Assembly: GCF_019740315.1 (NCBI RefSeq)
Contig: NZ_JAHXZR010000003.1
Span: 248,001-312,000 of the forward strand
Direction of reading: 5' to 3'
DNA from: Oceanobacter mangrovi
Lineage (GTDB): Bacteria > Pseudomonadota > Gammaproteobacteria > Pseudomonadales > Oceanobacteraceae
DNA length: 64,000 nt
Shown: piece after piece, positions 59,067-64,000 of the stretch
How positions within the stretch are numbered: position 1 is the first letter of the stretch
How the letters are laid out: each line of letters opens with the position of its first letter
Notes under the pieces: model-generated
Database searches by the model: none
The model's input: the letters and a program-made list of their open reading frames with translations, nothing else
Told to the model about the DNA's origin: nothing
Position numbers and translations under genes: made by a program

Positions 59067-60350
59067 ATGACCGCTAACCAGGCTGACGCTTCTTATTACC
59101 AGGCGACGGCTAAAAATCCGCTTCAATATGAATCCCTGCAGGGTGACGTTGAAGCCGATGTTTGTATTGTCGGCGGTGGTTACACCGGTTTGTCGGCGGC
59201 GCTGCATCTGGCTCAACAAGGTTATTCAGTGGTGCTGCTGGAAGCTGAAACCATGGGCTTTGGAGCGTCCGGCCGTAATGGCGGCCAGGTCTGCCAGGGT
59301 CATAACATGGAGCATGCCGAGCTGGTTAAAAAGGTGGGGCAGACCAATGCTGATTGGTTGTGGCAGATGTCGCTGGAGTCTGTCGAGCTGGTGCGCGAGC
59401 TGATCGAACAGCATCAGATTGACTGTGATCTCAAGCAGGGCGTGATGCACGTGGCGGCGAAATCGGCCCACAATCATCACCTGCAGGAAGCTGTGGACTA
59501 CAAGCAAAAGGTGCTGGGTTACGAAGATGTGCAGTACGTCGAACCAGCACAGGTACAGCAGATGCTGGGCACCGACAAATACTTCGCTGGCGAGTGGTTT
59601 ACCAAAGCGCTGCATTTGCATCCGCTTAACTATGCGCTGGGGCTGGCAGCGGCAGCCACCAAGGCCGGTGCCAGGCTCTACCAGCACAGCCGGGTGACGG
59701 GTTACAGCACCGGAGCCAAACCGCAGGTTCGTTGTGAGCAGGGGCGGGTCAATTGCCAATATGTACTGTTGGCCTGCAATGGTTATCTGGGTTCACTGGA
59801 ACGCCGGGTGGCGGGCAAGATAATGCCGATCAACAACTTTATCCTCGCCACTGAACCGCTGTCAGACGAGCTGTGCCAGCAGATCAACCGTGAAGATCTG
59901 GCCATTGCCGATTCCCGCTTTGTGATCAACTACTTCCGCATTTCCGGTGATAACCGGCTGTTGTGGGGCGGTGGCGAAAACTACAGCTCGCGCTTTCCTG
60001 ACGACATTCCAGCCTTTGTACGTCAGTACATGCTGCAGTTTTATCCGCAACTGGCAGACGTCAAAATCGACTACGGCTGGGGCGGCACACTGGCCATTAC
60101 GCTTAACCGCATGCCGCATTTCGAGCGGGTTGATCAGTCCTTATTTGTGGCGCAGGGCTATTCCGGTCATGGTGTCGCGCTGGCGACCCTTGGCGGCAAA
60201 CTGATGGCGGAAGCCATTGCCGGTTCCGCCGAACGCTTTGATGTCTTCGCCAAAGTACCCACGCCGACCTTCCCGGGCGGCACCTTGCTGCGTTGGCCGG
60301 GGCTGGTGGCGGGCATGTTGTACTACTCTATGCGGGATCGCTTCTTCTGA
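59067..60350 (+). CDS. puuB: Gamma-glutamylputrescine oxidoreductase
   Basis: A 427-residue FAD-dependent amine oxidase of the DAO family. The N-terminal flavin motif is VCIVGGGYTGLSAALHLAQQGYSVVLLEAE, then MGFGASGRNGGQVCQGHNM. Late blocks ALTLNRMPHFERV-type (LAITLNRMPHFERVDQSLFVAQGYSGHGVALATLGGKLMAEAI) are PuuB marks. It oxidises gamma-glutamylputrescine to the aldehyde, giving ammonia and peroxide. The aldehyde dehydrogenase and hydrolase (PuuC, PuuD) are not next to it. It precedes a TetR gene by 66 bases on the same strand. Confidence 0.92.
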   Translation: MTANQADASYYQATAKNPLQYESLQGDVEADVCIVGGGYTGLSAALHLAQQGYSVVLLEAETMGFGASGRNGGQVCQGHNMEHAELVKKVGQTNADWLWQMSLESVELVRELIEQHQIDCDLKQGVMHVAAKSAHNHHLQEAVDYKQKVLGYEDVQYVEPAQVQQMLGTDKYFAGEWFTKALHLHPLNYALGLAAAATKAGARLYQHSRVTGYSTGAKPQVRCEQGRVNCQYVLLACNGYLGSLERRVAGKIMPINNFILATEPLSDELCQQINREDLAIADSRFVINYFRISGDNRLLWGGGENYSSRFPDDIPAFVRQYMLQFYPQLADVKIDYGWGGTLAITLNRMPHFERVDQSLFVAQGYSGHGVALATLGGKLMAEAIAGSAERFDVFAKVPTPTFPGGTLLRWPGLVAGMLYYSMRDRFF

Positions 60351-60416
60351 ATAAAATTGACACGGGAGAGCACAAGCCTGACTCTCTCGTTTTTATTTTA
60401 GTGGACCCGCACTGAT

Positions 60417-61082
60417 ATGACCGATGCCCCTGACAGCAAACAGGCCTCACCGCGACTGCGGCAGGACCTGCAACCGCGTAACGAGCCAGTGCAGGGGCGC
60501 TCAATCAAACGGTCTCAACAGATTCTCGACGTCACCGGTGAACTGCTGGAGCGGCTCGGCATGGATGACCTCACCACCAATATCATTGCCCGCGAAGTGG
60601 GCATCTCGGTGGGATCGCTGTATCACTACTTCCCCAATAAACACGCCATTCTGTACGCCATGGGGCAACGCTGGCTGGAAGAAATCTCCGCCATGCTGGC
60701 TGAAGTTGAAGCCTTGCCAGTGGAAAGCTACAGCATCGAAGAACTGGTGGAGCAGCTCACCGCCGCCAACCTGCGGGCCTACAAGCGCCAGAAAGCGGTA
60801 TTAACCCTGGTGCAGGCGATGTTTGCAGTACCGGAATTACGTGAGCTGGATGAACAGCATGATGAAATCGTCATTCGCTTTATGGCCAAGCTGTTCAAAC
60901 GCATCGGCATTAACCGCCATATCAAGGAACGCGAACGGATCGGCCGCTTTGTGCTGGAGGTAAGCCACGCCGTCTATCTGGTGATCGTGAACCAGAATCC
61001 CAACCGGGCTTCCCGTACCCTCGAAGACCTGCGTTTCATGCTGGTGAATGTGCTGCAGCGGCATCTGGAGCCGTCGGCGTAA
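60417..61082 (+). CDS. TetR-family transcriptional regulator
   Basis: A 221-residue regulator. The TetR helix-turn-helix is at about 25-75: RSQQILDVTGELLERLGMDDLTTNIIAREVGISVGSLYHYFPNKHAILYAMGQRW. The helical ligand domain follows. Directly downstream of puuB, it may be the local repressor of the polyamine genes through the palindromes at 58860 and 58961. E. coli uses PuuR (XRE-cupin) instead, so control by a TetR would be different. Confidence 0.9.
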   Translation: MTDAPDSKQASPRLRQDLQPRNEPVQGRSIKRSQQILDVTGELLERLGMDDLTTNIIAREVGISVGSLYHYFPNKHAILYAMGQRWLEEISAMLAEVEALPVESYSIEELVEQLTAANLRAYKRQKAVLTLVQAMFAVPELRELDEQHDEIVIRFMAKLFKRIGINRHIKERERIGRFVLEVSHAVYLVIVNQNPNRASRTLEDLRFMLVNVLQRHLEPSA

Positions 61083-61102
61083 CTTCGTTCACCTCCAGGG
61101 TT

Positions 61103-61161
61103 GATGGGCATGGCCCATCCTACAAAGCCATGTCCGATCCGTAGGTTGGGCCGTGCCCAAC
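61103..61161. repeat. GATGGGC/GTTGGGC palindromic element after the tetR gene
   Basis: Two hairpins, GATGGGC-atg-GCCCATC (61103-61119) and GTTGGGC-cgt-GCCCAAC (61145-61161), third locus of this element. It separates the TetR and LysR genes. Confidence 0.75.
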
Positions 61162-61213
61162 GCTCCGGCGTAGAGTTTGAGCTATGATGCCGACAAGCCA
61201 CCGGAGCCTGTTT

Positions 61214-62104
61214 ATGACTGCCAAACAACTACGTGCCTTTCTTGCCGTTGCCCGCACGCTCAGTTTTGCGGAAGCCAGTACCCAGGTGTTTTTGTCCCAG
61301 CCAGCCTTGAGTCTGGCGATCAAAAGCCTGGAAGACTCACTGGGTGGCAAGTTGCTGATCCGTACCACCCGGTCGGTCAAACTGACGCCGGAAGGGGAGG
61401 CGCTGGTGCCTATCGCCAGCCGTTTAATGGCCGAGTGGGATAACGCCCAGGAGCAGCTCCAGAAACGTTTTGCCCTGCAGATGGGCCAGGTGGCGGTGGC
61501 GGCGATGCCGTCGTTTGCCTCCAGCCTGCTGCCACTGGCGCTCAAGGCTTACCGCGACCGTTTCCCACAGATTCGTATTGAAGTGCACGATGTGATTGCC
61601 GAACAGGTGGTCGGTATGGTGCGCTCCGGGCGCATTGAGGTGGGCGTTTCGCTGATTCCGGAAGGCGCGCATGATCTCGATTTCACGCCCTTGTTCGATG
61701 ACGAATACGTTGCTGTATTGCCCGCCGCTTCGCCGCTGTTGCAAGGCCAGCCGACCTTTCTGTGCTGGGATCAGTTACTGACGCAGGACTTTATTGCGCT
61801 GCAGCGGCCATCCGTTGTTCGCCTGATGCTCGAACGCCAGTTAGCCGAGCAGGGTAATACCCTCAACGTAGTGTTCGATGCCCATCAGCTGGCAACGGTC
61901 GGACGAATGGTGGCAACCGGATTGGGTATCAGTGTGGTGCCTTCTTTATGCAAACAACAGATGGAAGAGATGGGAGCCGTGTGTGTGCCGGTGACTGAAC
62001 CAAAAATTATTGGTTCGGTGGGCATCCTGACCCGTAAGGGCCAGGAATTGTCGGTAGCCGCGCAGGCGCTGGTCGACGTGCTGGTGGAGACACTGGCGAG
62101 CTGA
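61214..62104 (+). CDS. LysR-family transcriptional regulator
   Basis: A 296-residue regulator: winged helix MTAKQLRAFLAVARTLSFAEASTQVFLSQPALSLAIKSLEDSLGGKLLIRTTRSVKLTPEG, then a periplasmic-binding-like effector domain (GQVAVAAMPSFASSLLPLALKAYRDRFPQIRIEVHDVI; LQRPSVVRLMLE). The ATG at 61214 gives the normal LysR N terminus; an ATG at 61184 would add ten residues. Target and ligand unknown; convergent with the XRE-cupin gene, 22 bases between stops. Confidence 0.92.
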   Translation: MTAKQLRAFLAVARTLSFAEASTQVFLSQPALSLAIKSLEDSLGGKLLIRTTRSVKLTPEGEALVPIASRLMAEWDNAQEQLQKRFALQMGQVAVAAMPSFASSLLPLALKAYRDRFPQIRIEVHDVIAEQVVGMVRSGRIEVGVSLIPEGAHDLDFTPLFDDEYVAVLPAASPLLQGQPTFLCWDQLLTQDFIALQRPSVVRLMLERQLAEQGNTLNVVFDAHQLATVGRMVATGLGISVVPSLCKQQMEEMGAVCVPVTEPKIIGSVGILTRKGQELSVAAQALVDVLVETLAS

Positions 62105-62125
62105 CGCCCGTATCAGCAAAGACGG

Positions 62126-62716
62126 TTACTCTTCGCCGTAGTGAATGATCGACAGCAGCTGCAATGGTACTTCGATCAGTTTTTCCGGCCCATGCGGGGT
62201 TTCGGCATCAAAGGTCAGGCTGTCGCCAGGGCCCATCTCATACAAATGGTTGCCGTGACGGTAAACCAGACTGCCTTTTAACAGATAAATGAACTCTTCA
62301 CCGGGATGCGAGAAGGTCGGGAAAACTTCCGACAGGTCATCCATGGTGATCAGGAAGGGTTCAAAGTTGCGCTTGCCACCGCGCTGATAGGTCAGCAGCT
62401 GGTAGGTGTGACCTTTATCGGTGCCACGCCGTACCACTTCGAGGCCTTCACCAGATTTGGTGAAGTGCGCGCCACCGTCCGGCCGGTCGTAGTCATTGAA
62501 CAGTTTTGAGATCGGCAGGCCAATCGCGGTGCACAGTCGTGACAGGGTTTCCAGGCTGGTGGAAACCTGGGCGTTTTCAATCTTGCTGACCATTCCCTGG
62601 CTGATACCGGATATTCGTGCGACGTCGGTGATTTTCAGACCTTCTTCCAGGCGGGCCTTTTTGACCTTCATGGCGATGTACTGGTCCAGATTGAAGCGGT
62701 CGTCGTTCTCACTCAT
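62126..62716 (-). CDS. XRE-cupin transcriptional regulator (PuuR-like)
   Basis: A 196-residue protein: helix-turn-helix at about 15-70 (KVKKARLEEGLKITDVARISGISQGMVSKIENAQVSTSLETLSRLCTAIGLPISKLF) and a cupin ligand domain at 115-190 (FPTFSHPGEEFIYLLKGSLVYRHGNHLYEMGPGDSLTFDAETPHGPEKL) with metal-type His residues. GGAG lies before the ATG at 62716. Such regulators control polyamine and amine catabolism (PuuR). It is divergent from the glutamine-synthetase-like gene, and the gap between holds a sigma54 promoter plus a pair of inverted 20-base sites, a good candidate target. Confidence 0.9.
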   Translation of the reverse strand: MSENDDRFNLDQYIAMKVKKARLEEGLKITDVARISGISQGMVSKIENAQVSTSLETLSRLCTAIGLPISKLFNDYDRPDGGAHFTKSGEGLEVVRRGTDKGHTYQLLTYQRGGKRNFEPFLITMDDLSEVFPTFSHPGEEFIYLLKGSLVYRHGNHLYEMGPGDSLTFDAETPHGPEKLIEVPLQLLSIIHYGEE

Positions 62717-62821
62717 CGGTATTTCTCCTTTTATGCCCAACCCTGGTGCTCTTTTGAAGCTTTGTGTTCTTTTGTGATGCGCTGATATGTCGATCACGTT
62801 ATCTGAAAATGGTTGAAACAG

Positions 62822-62841
62822 GTTTCTCAGAAGGAAAATTT
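62822..62841 (+). promoter_or_regulatory. Inverted-pair site 1, GTTTCTCAGAAGGAAAATTT
   Basis: Nearly the same sequence occurs in reverse at 62944-62962 (read on the minus strand GTTTCTCAATAGGAAATTT). The two flank the sigma54 promoter at 62910. A binding site pair for the adjacent XRE-cupin protein is likely. Confidence 0.6.
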
Positions 62842-62909
62842 CTTAACCAACTATAGGGAAATCAAGGGTTTGAGCGCAATTTGAAAAAAATATTCCTTTC
62901 AGGAAAGTG

Positions 62910-62926
62910 CTGGCACGCGAGTTGCT
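62910..62926 (+). promoter_or_regulatory. Sigma54 promoter of the glutamine-synthetase-like gene
   Basis: CTGGCACGCGAGTTGCT is a full match to the RpoN consensus YTGGCACG-N4-TTGCW. A start near 62937 would leave a leader of about 67 bases. A palindrome TTCCTttcAGGAA (62893-62905) abuts it upstream. Confidence 0.9.
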
Positions 62927-62943
62927 ATGACTAAAAAGAAAAT

Positions 62944-62962
62944 AAATTTCCTATTGAGAAAC
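62944..62962 (-). promoter_or_regulatory. Inverted-pair site 2
   Basis: On the minus strand GTTTCTCAATAGGAAATTT, matching site 1 at 62822-62841. It lies downstream of the expected transcription start, where a bound repressor would block elongation or the start. Confidence 0.6.
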
Positions 62963-63003
62963 TCTGGCTAATGGGTACACTGGCCAGCACTTGAGGAGTT
63001 AGG

Positions 63004-64000
63004 TATGGCAAGTTCGACCATGACACTGAGCGAAGCAGAAAAGTTTTTGGTAGATAACGACATTAAGTACGTACTGGCACAGTTCGTCGATATTCATGGT
63101 GTCGCCAAAACCAAATCTGTTCCGGCAGCGCACCTGAAGAGTGTGGTAGAAAGCGGCGCTGGTTTTGCGGGCTTCGCTGTTTGGGGTCTGGGTATGGCAC
63201 CACATGGTCCAGATTTCCTGGCTCGTGGTGATCTGGACAGCATCAGCATCGTACCGTGGCAGCCGGGTTATGCCCGTGTCGCCTGTGACGGTTACGTTAA
63301 TGGTGCGCCGCATCCATACGACAGCCGTGTGGTACTGAAGAAGCAGCTGGCCCGTCTGGATGCCAAGGGCTGGACCCTGAATACCGGTCTGGAACCTGAG
63401 TTTTACCTGTTCACTCGTAACGCCGATGGTTCACTGGGTTCGGTTGATGAAACCGATAACCTGGCCAAGCCTTGCTACGACTACAAAGGCCTGTCTCGTT
63501 CCCGTGCGTTCCTGGAAAAGTTTGTTGAAAGTCTGCAAGCCGTCGATATGGACGTTTATCAGATCGACCACGAAGACGCCAACGGCCAGTTTGAAATCAA
63601 CTACACCTACAGCGATGCCCTGACCTCTGCCGACCGTTTCACCTTTGTTCGTATGGCAGCGGGCGAGATCGCTAACGAAATGGGCATGATCTGCTCCTTT
63701 ATGCCAAAGCCTGCCGCCAACCGTACCGGTAACGGCATGCACTTCCACCTGTCGATTGCGGATGAAAACGGCAAGAACCTGTTTGGTGATGACAGCGACA
63801 AGTACGGCATGGGTCTGTCCAAACTGGCTTACCACTTCACTGCCGGTTTGTTGCATCACGCCAAGGCACTGTGTGCTATCGCAGCGCCAACCGTGAACTC
63901 CTACAAACGCCTGGTTGTTGGTGGTTCTGCTTCCGGTTCAACCTGGGCACCAGCCTACATCTGTTACGGCGACAACAACCGTTCGGCAATGGTACGTATT
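63004..64000 (+). CDS. Type III glutamine-synthetase-like enzyme, probable gamma-glutamylmethylamide synthetase (5' part)
   Basis: The gene starts at 63004 behind GAGGAG and runs off the right edge; 332 codons are visible. [69 protein letters not shown] (metal Glu), [16 protein letters not shown], and [19 protein letters not shown] are the marks of the GlnT/GmaS branch, not of GlnA or PuuA. GmaS joins methylamine to glutamate, first step of the N-methylglutamate pathway. The visible part matches GmaS in my memory of that family more closely than GlnT, but the two are hard to separate by eye. It is driven by a sigma54 promoter and faces an XRE-cupin regulator. Confidence 0.82.

Overview
The window (about 54% GC by eye, densely coded, Pseudomonas/Oceanospirillales-like proteins, numerous small palindromic intergenic repeats) looks like chromosome from a free-living, probably marine, gammaproteobacterium that lives on methylated amines, betaines, amino acids and polyamines. 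This assignment is inference from gene content; no rRNA or other species marker is present.

Layout. 1-2.5 kb: tail of a restriction island (3' end of hsdS, a PD-(D/E)XK-like protein, an Mrr-type endonuclease). 2.6-4.7 kb: small hypothetical genes, a lipoprotein gene and a decayed partial copy of its 3' end. 4.7-13.1 kb: dimethylglycine demethylation locus (V4R-like protein, dgcA, dgcB, two ETF subunits) and a quaternary-amine binding protein. 13.1-13.7 kb: four tandem 134-140 bp repeats. 13.9-18 kb: small genes, a CBS protein, tRNA-Gln(TTG) and topoisomerase III. 18-24.6 kb: a signalling locus made of a divergent sigma54 activator, then a response regulator, TonB-dependent receptor, YfiR-like periplasmic protein and histidine kinase. 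A sigma54 promoter and a helically phased 10-bp repeat array lie between the two arms. 24.7-29.3 kb: MalT-type LuxR regulator, outer-membrane beta-barrel, small protein, MDR oxidoreductase. 29.5-30.5 kb: second orphan quaternary-amine binding protein.

31.1-43.1 kb: a regulon that best fits catabolism of trigonelline (N-methylnicotinate) or a close N-methylpyridinium relative. It has a BCCT transporter, a DUF1330 protein, a RibBA-like flavin-precursor enzyme with a degenerate RibA half, a GntR/FCD regulator, a CMD-like protein, succinate-semialdehyde dehydrogenase, flavin reductase, a second aldehyde dehydrogenase, an alpha/beta hydrolase, an AA_synth (DUF1185) protein, an AraC/GlxA regulator and a luciferase-like flavin monooxygenase. 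Four copies of one 16-bp site, TGGTATACCATAATAC, stand before every transcription unit carrying the enzymes or the transporter.

43.4-46.4 kb: D-amino acid dehydrogenase, RidA and alanine racemase. 46.9-48.1 kb: polyamine-type binding protein. 48.2-55.6 kb: heme uptake operon (HmuV, U, T, S, HmuY-like lipoprotein, TonB receptor) behind a Fur-like box. 55.9-62.7 kb: polyamine binding protein, gamma-glutamylputrescine synthetase and oxidase around a palindromic operator region, and TetR, LysR and XRE-cupin regulators. 63.0 kb to the edge: a type III glutamine-synthetase-like gene resembling gamma-glutamylmethylamide synthetase, behind a consensus sigma54 promoter. Trigonelline breakdown is known to release methylamine, so this last gene may assimilate the nitrogen freed by the 31-43 kb pathway.
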